From the NCBI RefSeq assembly GCF_020519665.1, contig NZ_CP084703.1, positions 3,224,001-3,288,000 on the forward strand: a DNA stretch of 64,000 nucleotides, read 5' to 3'. The position numbers and the translations under genes are program-made. Positions 33,794-43,714 of this stretch are shown in pieces. The DNA comes from Bacillus shivajii (GTDB lineage Bacteria > Bacillota > Bacilli > Bacillales > Salisediminibacteriaceae). A model generated the notes under the pieces. It did not search any database. It had not been told where the DNA came from and saw only the letters and a list, made by a program, of their open reading frames with translations. Every line of letters begins with the position of its first letter. The first letter of the stretch is position 1.

Positions 33794-34600
33794 ATGAGTA
33801 TATATGACGGGCATATTCATACACCTTATTGTCCACACGGGTCAAATGACACACTAAAAAAATACGTCGAAAAAGCATTGCAGCTTGGCTACACTGAAAT
33901 GACATTTACAGAACATGCACCACTTCCAAAAAGCTTTTCTGATCCAGTACCAGATAAAGACAGTGCCATGGATAAAAGACATCTCGACTCTTACATAAAA
34001 GACCTAAACGAGTTAAAAGACAAATATGATGGGCAAATAAAAATTAACGTCGGGTTAGAAGTCGATTATATCGAAGGGTTCGAAGAGGAAATTACAGATT
34101 TCCTAAACGAATGGGGGCAGCACCTCGATGACAGCATTTTATCCGTGCATTTTTTGAAAATCACAAGTGTCAATTACGTTTGCTTAGATTTTGATGAGCA
34201 CTCATTTCACCACTTACAAAAATCACTCGGGTCTACAAAAGACGTTTACGAACTTTATTACGATACGATTGAAAAATCAATTTCTTGTGATTTAGGTAAA
34301 TACAAACCAAAAAGAATTGGCCATATAACACTTGTAAGGAAATTCCAAGAGCTATTCCCTCGTCAATTTGATGACTCAAAATACATGAATAAAACATTAA
34401 ATAAAATGAAGGATTACAATCTAACTCTTGATGTAAATGGTGCAGGCATTATAAAGCCTTATTGTAAAGAACCCTACCCTCCCGAACGATGGATAAAAGA
34501 AGCAAAAGCATTAAACATTCCCTTAGTATATGGCTCAGATGCTCACAGCTCGAATGGGCTTGGACAAGGGTGGGAAATCTTACGTCAATCTATTTATTAA
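33794..34600 (+). CDS. hisJ: Histidinol-phosphatase HisJ (PHP family)
   Basis: A protein of 268 residues from the ATG at 33794 (GGAG upstream); the upstream in-frame extension is hydrophobic leader-like sequence not seen in the family. PHP metal motifs are present: DGHIHTPYCPHG (about 5-16), EHAPLP (about 41), GLEVDY and the C-terminal YGSDAHSS. It dephosphorylates histidinol phosphate in histidine synthesis. It overlaps the convergent refZ stop by 4 bp, as closely packed as in B. subtilis. Confidence 0.93.
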   Translation: MSIYDGHIHTPYCPHGSNDTLKKYVEKALQLGYTEMTFTEHAPLPKSFSDPVPDKDSAMDKRHLDSYIKDLNELKDKYDGQIKINVGLEVDYIEGFEEEITDFLNEWGQHLDDSILSVHFLKITSVNYVCLDFDEHSFHHLQKSLGSTKDVYELYYDTIEKSISCDLGKYKPKRIGHITLVRKFQELFPRQFDDSKYMNKTLNKMKDYNLTLDVNGAGIIKPYCKEPYPPERWIKEAKALNIPLVYGSDAHSSNGLGQGWEILRQSIY

Positions 34601-35220
34601 TTCTTAACTTCTTCTTTGAAATGAGAAGCTACCCACCTTGCTAATTCCGTAAAGTATTCATCTAAGAAGTTCGTATCATGAGGCATAAGATGGTACACTT
34701 CTCGAATATATTGCGGATGTAAAAATGGCATCGTCATCATTCCACGGAGTTGTAAAACAAAATATGAGCTTGGTAATTGTGCAATTTCTCCATTCTCATA
34801 ACCAATTTTCATTAACGTTTGAAATAAATGTTTTTCTTTAGCTAAATACGTTGTCATTAATTCTCGAATCAATGTTGAGTCTAAGGTAATTTCACGATGA
34901 ACAAAACGAGCAAGGTGGAGGTTCTCCTGTTGATAGACCATACCGTCCCATATTGCTTGCAGCAAACAATCATAAACTTCACTTTCTTTTGATTTAGCCA
35001 TATGTACTTGAGTCTCTATTGATGAAAGGTACCCTTCAAGAAAGCTAGTCATTAAATGTTCTAACAACCCTTTTTTACTACCGAAGTAATAAGAGATTAA
35101 TGCGACATTTGCTTCTGCTTTATTTGCAATATCGCGAACTGACGTTCCGCTATAACCATTGACATTGAATAGTTCAATTGCTGCGTTCATCATCTTTTCT
35201 TTTGATGCTTGTTTTTTCAC
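34597..35220 (-). CDS. refZ: RefZ, TetR-family regulator of FtsZ ring position
   Basis: A protein of 207 residues starting with GTG (AAAGGTGGTGG upstream). The N-terminal TetR helix-turn-helix is clear: MMNAAIELFNVNGYSGTSVR and ANVALISYYFGSKKGLLEHL. The C-terminal ligand/dimer domain fits YttP/RefZ. RefZ binds motifs around the origin region and affects FtsZ assembly during polar division. The chromosomal position next to ezrA/hisJ supports the call. Target motifs would lie elsewhere in the genome. Confidence 0.88.
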   Translation of the reverse strand: MKKQASKEKMMNAAIELFNVNGYSGTSVRDIANKAEANVALISYYFGSKKGLLEHLMTSFLEGYLSSIETQVHMAKSKESEVYDCLLQAIWDGMVYQQENLHLARFVHREITLDSTLIRELMTTYLAKEKHLFQTLMKIGYENGEIAQLPSSYFVLQLRGMMTMPFLHPQYIREVYHLMPHDTNFLDEYFTELARWVASHFKEEVKN

Positions 35221-35479
35221 GAGAATCCACCACCTTTCAAGATATTATTCTTTCTTGTTCAACATAACGTCATTTACTATGTAAATTCATCAGAAAGTGC
35301 GAAAATTCCTTTATAAATTTATCGACATAAGTTTTGATTTTTTAAATATTTTATAAACCATGATATAATTCATCTTCAATAAGGGAAATAGTAAATTTTT
35401 ATAATCTTTTAGGAAAAGGATTCATAAAAAATTGTTGCTTTTATAAGGATGTGAAACATTCGAATTTTGTTCCAGGTCG

Positions 35480-35665
35480 ACGTTTTTAGCTTTCATGGTG
35501 TCTTCTTTGCACCTCTGGGCACAAGTGCGACATCCTTTTAAGCTTCTCTTCGTTCGCTTTCATGGTGTCTTCTTTGCACCTCTGGGCACAAGTGCGACAT
35601 CCATGAAAGCTTCACTTTGTTCGCTTTCATGGTGTCTTCTTTGCTATTTTTAATGGTGGAGTCGT
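35480..35665 (+). repeat. Three tandem units of the GTGCCTAGAGGTG family variant
   Basis: The unit TTTCATGGTGTCTTCTTTGC, then ACCTCTGGGCACAAGTGCGA and CATCC(A/T), recurs about every 60-75 bp: about 35490, 35565 and 35625 for the TCATGGTG block. The rest of the gap 35221-35739 is AT-rich and featureless. Confidence 0.7.
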
Positions 35666-35739
35666 CTCCGTTGGTTTATTCGAGTTTCACATAACTATTT
35701 ATGAAAGCAAGCTATATAAAAAATAATGGGGGAATGAAA

Positions 35740-36225
35740 ATGTTTCAAGTTGAACAATACAAAGGCTCGCTAGAAGAACAATACAAGTTTTTATCAAAGC
35801 AACTTGCTGCACTATTAGAGGGAGAAACAGATAATGTCGCTAACTTAAGTAATGCCTCTGCTCTTCTTAACCAATTTTTAAATGATGTCAACTGGGTAGG
35901 ATTCTATTTATGGAAAGAAGAAGAGCTTATCCTAGGGCCTTTTCAGGGGTTACCAGCATGCGTAAGAATTAAATCAGGAAAAGGTGTATGTGGTACCGTT
36001 GCTCAAAATAAAGAAACACTACGTGTGGAAGATGTGCATCAATTCCCTGGTCATATCGCTTGTGATGCCGCTTCAAACTCTGAGATCGTTGTTCCAATTA
36101 TTGTTAACGACACCCTATACGGAGTGCTAGATATTGATAGTCCATCAAAGAACCGCTTTTCAGAAGTTGATGAAAAAGGATTAGAACTATTTGTTTCTAC
36201 GTTACAAAATTACTTAACGAAATAA
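35740..36225 (+). CDS. ytsP: Free methionine-(R)-sulfoxide reductase (GAF domain, YtsP)
   Basis: A single GAF-domain protein of 161 residues. The catalytic cysteine pattern of the fRMsr family is present: PACVRIKSGKGVCGTVA (two Cys) and GHIACDAASNSEIVVP (one Cys). It reduces free methionine R-sulfoxide. The ATG at 35740 is chosen since TGGGGGA precedes it by 6 bases. The upstream ATG codons at 35701 and 35734 lack a site. Conserved next to rpsD. Confidence 0.92.
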   Translation: MFQVEQYKGSLEEQYKFLSKQLAALLEGETDNVANLSNASALLNQFLNDVNWVGFYLWKEEELILGPFQGLPACVRIKSGKGVCGTVAQNKETLRVEDVHQFPGHIACDAASNSEIVVPIIVNDTLYGVLDIDSPSKNRFSEVDEKGLELFVSTLQNYLTK

Positions 36226-36236
36226 TTAATCGAAAG

Positions 36237-36261
36237 ACTCACCAACTGGTGAGTTTTTTTA
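36237..36261 (+). terminator. Terminator of ytsP
   Basis: ACTCACCA (36237-36244), loop AC, TGGTGAGT (36247-36254), then TTTTTTT. Confidence 0.9.
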
Positions 36262-36297
36262 CACGATGACTCCTAAGATGCATTTTTCACAATGCCC

Positions 36298-36326
36298 TTG
36301 ACTTCTATTACAAAAAATTATACACT
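36298..36326 (+). promoter_or_regulatory. Sigma-A promoter of rpsD
   Basis: TTGACT (36298-36303), 17-bp spacer, TACACT (36321-36326). Both boxes are close to consensus. The start point is expected near 36333, giving a leader of about 180 nt. Confidence 0.75.
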
Positions 36327-36332
36327 ATTCTT

Positions 36333-36514
36333 TGTGCAAATAAGACAGCCAAGGTAAACAGCATATTGTTCATTTTATTCCCGTTATATACGAGGTGTAC
36401 CGTGTAACCTCTAGCTGTCGAGGCGAGGGTGCATGAAAATAAAATGACTATATGATTGGGATTACCACTGTTATTTATTTTCACAGAATATAAATAATAA
36501 AGGAGGAGCTAATT
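36333..36514 (+). promoter_or_regulatory. Structured rpsD leader, likely S4 autoregulatory RNA
   Basis: The leader has a closing helix CATTTTATT (36371-36379) with AATAAAATG (36438-36446) around an inner GAGGT/ACCTC hairpin (36392-36412). A second, unpaired AT-rich part leads to AAAGGAGGAGC and the start codon. Translational autoregulation of rpsD by its product S4 through the leader is established in B. subtilis. Similar length and structure suggest the same here. Confidence 0.6.
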
Positions 36515-37117
36515 ATGGCTCGCTATACAGGACCAAGCTGGAAGCTTTCCCGCCGTCTAGGAATTTCTCTTAGCGGAACTGGAAAAGAGCTTCAAAAGCG
36601 CCCTTATGGACCAGGAGAACATGGTCCAAATCAACGTAAAAAAATGTCTGAGTACGGACTACAACTTCAAGAGAAGCAAAAGCTTCGTCACATGTACGGA
36701 ATGAACGAACGTCAATTCCGTCGTTTGTTCGAAGAAGCTGGTAACCGTGAAGGTATCCATGGTGAAAACTTCATGATCCTTCTTGAGTCTCGTCTAGACA
36801 ACCTTGTTTACCGTTTAGGTCTTGCACGTACTCGTCGTCAAGCTCGTCAGCTTGTTAACCACGGTCACGTAACTGTAGACGGAGGACGTGTTGACATTCC
36901 ATCTTACCGTGTTAAACCTGGTCAAGTTATCGGTATCCGCGAAAAATCTCGTAACCTTGATATCGTGAAAGAATCTGTAGAAGTTACAGACTTCGTTCCT
37001 GGTTACTTAGAGTTCGATGCTGAGAAATTAGAAGGTACTTACACTCGCCTTCCTGAGCGTAGTGAATTACCTGCTGAAATCAGCGAACAGCTTATCGTTG
37101 AGTACTACTCTCGTTAA
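36515..37117 (+). CDS. rpsD: 30S ribosomal protein S4
   Basis: A protein of 200 residues. It begins [20 protein letters not shown], has the Firmicute-type core [17 protein letters not shown], and the S4 RNA-binding domain [20 protein letters not shown] followed by [20 protein letters not shown]. It is a primary 16S rRNA binder in the 30S body. Codon use is biased as in highly expressed genes (CGT, GGT). It stands alone, as in Bacillus, not in the alpha operon. Confidence 0.98.
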   Translation: MARYTGPSWKLSRRLGISLSGTGKELQKRPYGPGEHGPNQRKKMSEYGLQLQEKQKLRHMYGMNERQFRRLFEEAGNREGIHGENFMILLESRLDNLVYRLGLARTRRQARQLVNHGHVTVDGGRVDIPSYRVKPGQVIGIREKSRNLDIVKESVEVTDFVPGYLEFDAEKLEGTYTRLPERSELPAEISEQLIVEYYSR

Positions 37118-37130
37118 TAGGTTGATTACG

Positions 37131-37162
37131 AAAACCACAGTCATTATGGCTGTGGTTTTTTA
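37131..37162 (+). terminator. Terminator of rpsD
   Basis: AAAACCACAG (37131-37140), 9-base loop, CTGTGGTTTTTT (37150-37161). Confidence 0.9.
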
Positions 37163-37424
37163 TGTTCTCATATTTTCAAATATCGATTGTCTAAATCACA
37201 TCCTTTTGTGATGAATTTTACGTGCTTCATAAACACTTCATAGTGATCTTTATTCATTTTTCACCTACATGAGCTCTGCAACTCATTATGGCGCCTACCT
37301 ACATCTGTTTCACCATCTACAGTTCCACGAACGCTTCATAACAACATTCATAATTATTTTCTCCTCCACAGGCTCCATGAACGCTTAAGTTCCATTTCCT
37401 ATTCCATATTCACCGTTTCACAAC
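37163..37424. other. Gap between rpsD and tyrS terminators
   Basis: No gene is seen. The sequence repeats imperfect TTCATAA/CACTTCAT and CCACGAACGCTTCA-type words several times (37225-37400), a low-complexity pattern without a clear period. Confidence 0.5.
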
Positions 37425-37459
37425 AAAAAAAACCGAAGTAACTACAACTGTTACTTCGG
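37425..37459 (-). terminator. Terminator of tyrS
   Basis: On the minus strand CCGAAGTAAC pairs with GTTACTTCGG, then TTTTTTTT. The minus-strand arms map to 37459-37450 and 37442-37433. Confidence 0.9.
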
Positions 37460-37478
37460 GCTACGAACATAATAATAT

Positions 37479-38762
<1,284 letters not shown>

Positions 38763-38801
38763 TCACCTCATATTTAAATATTAAATTAATGAAAAACAAA
38801 A

Positions 38802-39045
38802 AACTCGTTCCCTAAAAGTAGGGACGAGTTGATCGCGGTACCACCCTGATTGGAATAAAAATATTCCCGGCTCGATGAATAACGCCTCATTTCGCGTTCC
38901 AGCATAAATTAAATGATTTATGACAGGAAAAGACTCCAAGGAAGTAATTCATTTTACGTCTTTGTTCCGGTTCGCAGCATCCACCGATTCTCTGAGACAG
39001 TGAGACGAAAACTACTTTTTCCAATTCAACGTCTAGTGACCTTAT
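38802..39045 (-). promoter_or_regulatory. T-box riboswitch of tyrS
   Basis: Reading leftward: an AGAGAATCGGTGG element of stem I (near 38995), then a specifier loop AATTACTTCC in which UAC (Tyr codon, 38946-38944) sits in the expected place before TTGGAGTC. The invariant GGGTGGTACCGCG box (38846-38834) follows, and finally a terminator stem AACTCGTCCCTA / TAGGGAACGAGTT with a T run (38830-38802). This is the standard tRNA-sensing transcription attenuator of aminoacyl-tRNA synthetase genes. Confidence 0.95.
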
Positions 39046-39106
39046 TTATTTGTTTAAAATCAGTTATTAATACTTTCTCTAGACCAAGAACACTTATCAT
39101 TACACA

Positions 39107-39136
39107 TTTTTATCATATTCTTATATTTATTGTCAA
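39107..39136 (-). promoter_or_regulatory. Putative sigma-A promoter of the T-box-tyrS unit
   Basis: Minus strand TTGACA (39136-39131), 18-bp spacer, TAAAAA (39112-39107). The -35 is perfect and the -10 is weak. Its start point fits the 5' end of T-box stem I. Confidence 0.45.
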
Positions 39137-39185
39137 CTTCTGTTTAAGATTTTACACGTTCATATATATATTCGGACTTTTTGTA

Positions 39186-39194
39186 TGCTATAAT
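39186..39194 (+). promoter_or_regulatory. Extended -10 promoter of the class A PBP gene
   Basis: TGCTATAAT, a perfect extended -10 (TATAAT 39189-39194), about 20 bp before the AGGAGGG ribosome binding site. No -35 match is seen at the right spacing. Confidence 0.5.
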
Positions 39195-39224
39195 ATTCAT
39201 GACTTTTTAGGAGGGTTTTAAAAT

Positions 39225-42206
39225 ATGAGTGATCAGAAATATTCATTTCGTAAATTGATAGAAAGAAAAGAGTCGCAAACTGTTTTGAAGGGCGTCAGAG
39301 TGACCTCTGGTGTATTTTGGAACTTATTTTTAATATTTTCTATTCTCGGACTCATGGCTCTATTTTTTGTAGGTGGTGCTGGAGCAGGTTATTTCGCATC
39401 ACTAGTTAAAGATGAACCTATCCGAAGCTATGATGACATGAAACGTGACATATATGACTATGAAGAAGCAACAGAAATCTTCTTTGCAGATGAAATCTAT
39501 TTAGGTGACTTACCTAGTCCTTTAGAAAGACGTGAAGTCGGTCTAGAAGATGTTTCTGAACATCTAATTAACGCTGTCATTGCAACAGAAGACGAATATT
39601 TTTTTGAGCATGACGGAATCGTGCCGAAAGCCTTATTACGAGCAGTCTATCAAGACTTTTCTAATGCATCAACACAAACGGGTGGTAGTACACTCACACA
39701 GCAACTTATTAAAAACCAAATTTTAACGAGTGAAGTGACCCATGACCGAAAAGCAGCAGAAATATTACTAGCAATGAGACTTGAAAACTTCTTTGAAAAA
39801 AATGAGATACTTGAAGCATACTTAAACGTCGTTCCATTTGGACGAAATGCATCTGGAAGGCAAATAGCAGGTGCTCAATCTGCAGCTCAAGGAATCTTTG
39901 ATGTAGATGTTTCTGAGTTAAATATTGCACAATCTGCTTTTATAGCCGGTCTACCTCAAAGCCCCTTTGCTTATACACCATTTACATCCCAAGGTGTACA
40001 AAAAGAAAGCTTTGATGCAGGATTGAACCGAATGCAAACGGTTTTAAATCGTATGCACTCAGGAGGTTATATTACTGATGAAGAACTAGAAGAAGCACTA
40101 GCTTATGACATTCGTGAAAACTTAGCTGAACCACAACCTTCTAGTTTAGATGAGTATCCTTTTATTACTGATGAAGTAAGAAGACGTGCAATAAATAAGT
40201 TAATGTATGTATTGATAGAACAAGATGAGATAAACATTGAAGAAATTGAAGATGATGATCAAAGACAACTGCTTATAAACCGTTATCGTGAAGAAGCTCA
40301 CCGTTCATTACACAGAGATGGATACCGTATTCACACGACGATTAATAAAGACATTTACGATGCACACAACCAAGTCGTTGCAGAATATGAATACTTTGGT
40401 CGCACCAAAGAAAAAACCATTACAAACGATGAAGGTGAAGAAGAAACAATCACTTATCTAGAAGAAGCTTCTTCTGTTTTACAAGAAAACCACACTGGAA
40501 AAATTATTAGTTTTGTAGCAGGGCGCGACTATGAAAAATTAAATTATAATATCGCCACACAGTCAACTCGACAAACTGGTTCAACAATGAAACCATTATT
40601 AACATATGGTGTCGGGTTTGAAACTGGAGCAATTCAGCCGGGTTTTATTACCCCAGACGTTCCGACAGAATATCCTCACGGACAACCTGTTACAAACTTT
40701 GATAATCGTTATTTAGGACTAATGACTGCTCGAGAGGCACTACAGCGTTCAAGAAATACGCCTGCAGTTAGAGAGTTTAGAAAAGTAGAGCACGGGGTTG
40801 CACAAGAAGCGTTAATTAATATGGGATTCGAACGTTATTTTGGTGGAAATGAACCATATGAAGCAACAACGCTAGGTACTTTAGCAATGTCGATAGAAAG
40901 AAATACAAATGCTTTTTCTTTATTTGGTAATGGAGGAAATCGCGTTGATAGTTATATGATCGAACGAATTGAAGACTCAAATGGAGAATTACTTTATGAA
41001 CATGAACCAGAAGAGTTTGAAGTATTTACTCCACAAACTGCCTACTTAATGATCGATATGATGAGAGATGTATTACGTTCTCCTGGTACCGCCTCTGGCC
41101 TTCCTAGTCAATTAAACTTTTCAGCTGATTGGGCAGGTAAAACAGGGACAACAGGTGGTCCTTGGGATTATTGGTTTGTCGGCTTAAACCCTAACGTAAC
41201 ATTAAGTATTTGGATCGGTTATGATAATAACGATCGAATTGAAAATGCTCATGGATACAGCTATGGACAACGTACGCAAATGTTGTGGGCACGACTGGCA
41301 AATGCGATTTATGACATTGACCAAGAATTAATTGCACCTTCAAAGCGATTTGAATCACCTGGTGGGATTGTTCGTCAATCGATTTGTGGAATTTCGGGTA
41401 AATTACCATCTGACCTATGCCGTGAAGCAGGCTTAGTAACAGAAGACTTATTTAACTCACAATTTGTTCCAACTGAAGTTGATGATAGCCTTGAACGAGT
41501 CAATTATGTTAGAGTGGACGACAGCTTATATAAAGCATTAGAGACTACTCCAGCAGAATTTACGAAAGAAGGAATTTCAGTTAAAGAGGAATACTTCGAC
41601 TTTGCTGAAGATGGAGATATATCAGAGTACATTCCAGATAGTTGGGATACTTTGATACCTGACGAAGATGCACCTGACAATGAAAAAACACCAGATCCAC
41701 TAACATCATTAGCGGTATCAGATAACTCAATTCTTTGGGATGAGCATCATGAAGGAGATGTCATCGGTTACCGTGTCTACTATTCTCCATCTGAAGGAGC
41801 AACCTTCAGCTTAGTAGACAGTGTTATTTGGGATGAACCATTAAACTATTCTGGAAACACAGGAGCTTACTATGTCACATCAGTTGATGTGGCCGGCAGA
41901 GAATCAGCACCTAGCGAACAAGTCGTTATCGGCACTTATGAAGATCCTGAACAAGATAGAGATGATGAGAATGATCAAGGGTCTGGCAATGATAACGGAA
42001 CACGTGAAGACGAAGACGAAGATGAAGATGAAGATGAAGAAGATGACAGTGACAACAATAATGGTAACGAAGAAGATGAAAACGACAATGATAACGATAA
42101 TGACGATGAGGAAGACGAAGACGAAGATGATGAAGACGATGAAGACGATGATGAGAACGGTGACGATGATGAGAACGGTGACGATGAAGAAGAAAATAAT
42201 GAATAA
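39225..42206 (+). CDS. Class A penicillin-binding protein (PBP1A family) with FN3-like domain and acidic tail
   Basis: A protein of 993 residues. Cytoplasmic start and one membrane anchor (about 28-58). The glycosyltransferase domain covers about 75-270 (ATEDEYFFEHDG, TGGSTLTQQLIKN). The transpeptidase domain covers about 330-720, with SXXK as STMK in RQTGSTMKPLLTYG, SXN as SRN in QRSRNTPAVREF and KTG in WAGKTGTTGGPWDYW. An FN3-like domain (about 825-900, VIGYRVYYSPSEGATFSLVD) follows, and residues 907-993 are almost only Asp, Glu, Asn and Gly, with two basic residues. It polymerises and cross-links peptidoglycan outside the membrane. It takes the place held by acsA in B. subtilis. AGGAGGG precedes the ATG. 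Confidence 0.95.
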   Translation: MSDQKYSFRKLIERKESQTVLKGVRVTSGVFWNLFLIFSILGLMALFFVGGAGAGYFASLVKDEPIRSYDDMKRDIYDYEEATEIFFADEIYLGDLPSPLERREVGLEDVSEHLINAVIATEDEYFFEHDGIVPKALLRAVYQDFSNASTQTGGSTLTQQLIKNQILTSEVTHDRKAAEILLAMRLENFFEKNEILEAYLNVVPFGRNASGRQIAGAQSAAQGIFDVDVSELNIAQSAFIAGLPQSPFAYTPFTSQGVQKESFDAGLNRMQTVLNRMHSGGYITDEELEEALAYDIRENLAEPQPSSLDEYPFITDEVRRRAINKLMYVLIEQDEINIEEIEDDDQRQLLINRYREEAHRSLHRDGYRIHTTINKDIYDAHNQVVAEYEYFGRTKEKTITNDEGEEETITYLEEASSVLQENHTGKIISFVAGRDYEKLNYNIATQSTRQTGSTMKPLLTYGVGFETGAIQPGFITPDVPTEYPHGQPVTNFDNRYLGLMTAREALQRSRNTPAVREFRKVEHGVAQEALINMGFERYFGGNEPYEATTLGTLAMSIERNTNAFSLFGNGGNRVDSYMIERIEDSNGELLYEHEPEEFEVFTPQTAYLMIDMMRDVLRSPGTASGLPSQLNFSADWAGKTGTTGGPWDYWFVGLNPNVTLSIWIGYDNNDRIENAHGYSYGQRTQMLWARLANAIYDIDQELIAPSKRFESPGGIVRQSICGISGKLPSDLCREAGLVTEDLFNSQFVPTEVDDSLERVNYVRVDDSLYKALETTPAEFTKEGISVKEEYFDFAEDGDISEYIPDSWDTLIPDEDAPDNEKTPDPLTSLAVSDNSILWDEHHEGDVIGYRVYYSPSEGATFSLVDSVIWDEPLNYSGNTGAYYVTSVDVAGRESAPSEQVVIGTYEDPEQDRDDENDQGSGNDNGTREDEDEDEDEDEEDDSDNNNGNEEDENDNDNDNDDEEDEDEDDEDDEDDDENGDDDENGDDEEENNE

Positions 42207-42217
42207 TTTATTTAAAG

Positions 42218-42250
42218 AAGACATGGATCAAAAAGATTCATGTCTTTTTT
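42218..42250 (+). terminator. Terminator of the PBP gene
   Basis: AAGACATGGATC (42218-42229), loop AAAAA, GATTCATGTCTT (42235-42246) with one G-T pair, then TTTT. Confidence 0.85.
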
Positions 42251-42370
42251 CATGATTAATCACATCTTTACTCGTCTCCCCTTCTCTGAATTTTCTTAAT
42301 TATGTTATAGTGATACTACAACTTCTTTTTTCAAAATGCATTTTTTAAGATTGACGAAGGTGGAATGCGC

Positions 42371-43003
42371 ATGAACCATAAAAAAAATTACAAATCTTTA
42401 CAAATTTTAGTGAAAGAAGAAAAATTTATAGTTGAAGGTCCCATTCAAAAAGAGGAATTAGCTTCACATGAATTTGATGAAGGTCTCGTCGCTTTTCGTC
42501 CACCAAAAAAACAAAAGGAAGCCTTATTAAAAGTAGCAGAGTTGCCTGAAAGTAGAATTATTATAGCAAGAGAAAACAATAAAATTATAGGTTATGCGAT
42601 ATATTTATTCCCTGATCCCCTAGAAAGATGGTCAGAAGTCCAATTAGACAATTTGTTAGAACTTGGTGCTATTGAAGTTTCTGCAAATTACCGTGGTTAC
42701 AAACTAGCAAAGCACCTTCTAAAAGTTTCTATGATGGATGACACAATGGAAGATTACATCATCATCACGACCGAATATTATTGGCATTGGGACTTAAAGG
42801 GAACTGGTCTTACCGTATGGCAATATCGTGATGTCATGGAAAAAGTCATGAAATCAGGTGGACTAGAATGGTATGCAACCGATGATCCAGAAATCTGTTC
42901 GCACCCTGCTAATTGTTTGATGGCAAGGATCGGAAAAAGAGTTGGTCCAGAAGCTGTTCATGAATTTAACCGAGTCCGTTTTAAACACAAATATATGTTT
43001 TAA
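42371..43003 (+). CDS. acuA: AcuA, GNAT protein acetyltransferase
   Basis: A protein of 210 residues from the ATG at 42371, which has AAGGTGG at the right distance; an ATG at 42365 abuts the site. The GNAT core contains IEVSANYRGYKLAKHLLKVS (the R-G-x-x-x acetyl-CoA loop appears as YRGYKLAK). In B. subtilis AcuA acetylates and inactivates acetyl-CoA synthetase AcsA. First gene of acuABC. A TGTTATAGT extended -10 at about 42303-42311 may be the promoter. Confidence 0.94.
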   Translation: MNHKKNYKSLQILVKEEKFIVEGPIQKEELASHEFDEGLVAFRPPKKQKEALLKVAELPESRIIIARENNKIIGYAIYLFPDPLERWSEVQLDNLLELGAIEVSANYRGYKLAKHLLKVSMMDDTMEDYIIITTEYYWHWDLKGTGLTVWQYRDVMEKVMKSGGLEWYATDDPEICSHPANCLMARIGKRVGPEAVHEFNRVRFKHKYMF

Positions 43004-43072
43004 AGAAATAAACAAAACAGTATATGAATCGCGCAGTTACTTTCCACCATATAAAAGGAAGGAGTTATATTC

Positions 43073-43714
43073 ATGATCATTCAAGATATCATGCAAAAAG
43101 ATGTGATCTATATACAAAAAAATACTTCCATTCAAGCAGCACTAAATTTAATGAAACAGCACCGGATTAGACACCTTCCGATAGTTAATGAAAGTGATGA
43201 AATAATCGGTATTATATCTGATCGAGACTTAAAAGAAGCCAGTCCGTCCATTTTCCAAGAAAATAATGAATCACTTCTCTTAACATCTGTTGAAAAGGTC
43301 ATGATAAGTGATGTATTGACCGCTCTTCCTTATGATTTTGTTGAAGAAGCTGCAAATACAATGATTGAACACCAAATAAGCTGCCTTCCCATTGAAGATG
43401 CAGGAAAGCTTATTGGAATTATTACAGAAACAGACCTGCTCCAAACACTTGTTACACTAACTGGAGCGGATCAACCCACTTCAAGGTTAGAAGTAAAAGT
43501 GCCTAATAAAAAAGGAATGCTTAGTGATATTGCATCAATTATAAAAAAACACAATATCAATATTCAAAGTGCCCTCGTCTACCCTGCGAAAGATCCTAAT
43601 AAAAAAATATTAGTCTTCCGGCTCCAAACAATGGATTTACGTTTGTTATCCAAAGAACTGACTAATGAACAATATGATGTTGTATGGCCAATCGATATGG
43701 AGTTGAAATCATGA
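43073..43714 (+). CDS. acuB: AcuB, CBS-pair plus ACT-domain protein
   Basis: A protein of 213 residues. Two CBS motifs (about 1-60 and 75-130; HRIRHLPIVNESDEIIGIIS and ISCLPIEDAGKLIGIITETD) precede a C-terminal ACT domain (about 140-213; LEVKVPNKKGMLSDIASIIKK). It probably senses an adenine nucleotide and an amino or other small acid. Part of acuABC; its exact role in acetoin/acetate use is unclear. AAAGGAAGGAG precedes the ATG, and its stop overlaps the acuC start. Confidence 0.95.
   Translation: MIIQDIMQKDVIYIQKNTSIQAALNLMKQHRIRHLPIVNESDEIIGIISDRDLKEASPSIFQENNESLLLTSVEKVMISDVLTALPYDFVEEAANTMIEHQISCLPIEDAGKLIGIITETDLLQTLVTLTGADQPTSRLEVKVPNKKGMLSDIASIIKKHNINIQSALVYPAKDPNKKILVFRLQTMDLRLLSKELTNEQYDVVWPIDMELKS

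Noticed and set aside
38913-39221. 102-codon plus-strand frame upstream of the PBP gene
   Set aside because: It is antisense to the tyrS T-box and its promoter; the riboswitch explains the sequence.
41872-42255. Hydrophobic antisense frame and Met/Lys/Thr-rich +1 frame over the PBP tail
   Set aside because: Both are shadows of the GAY/GAR codons of the acidic tail. Neither has a ribosome binding site.
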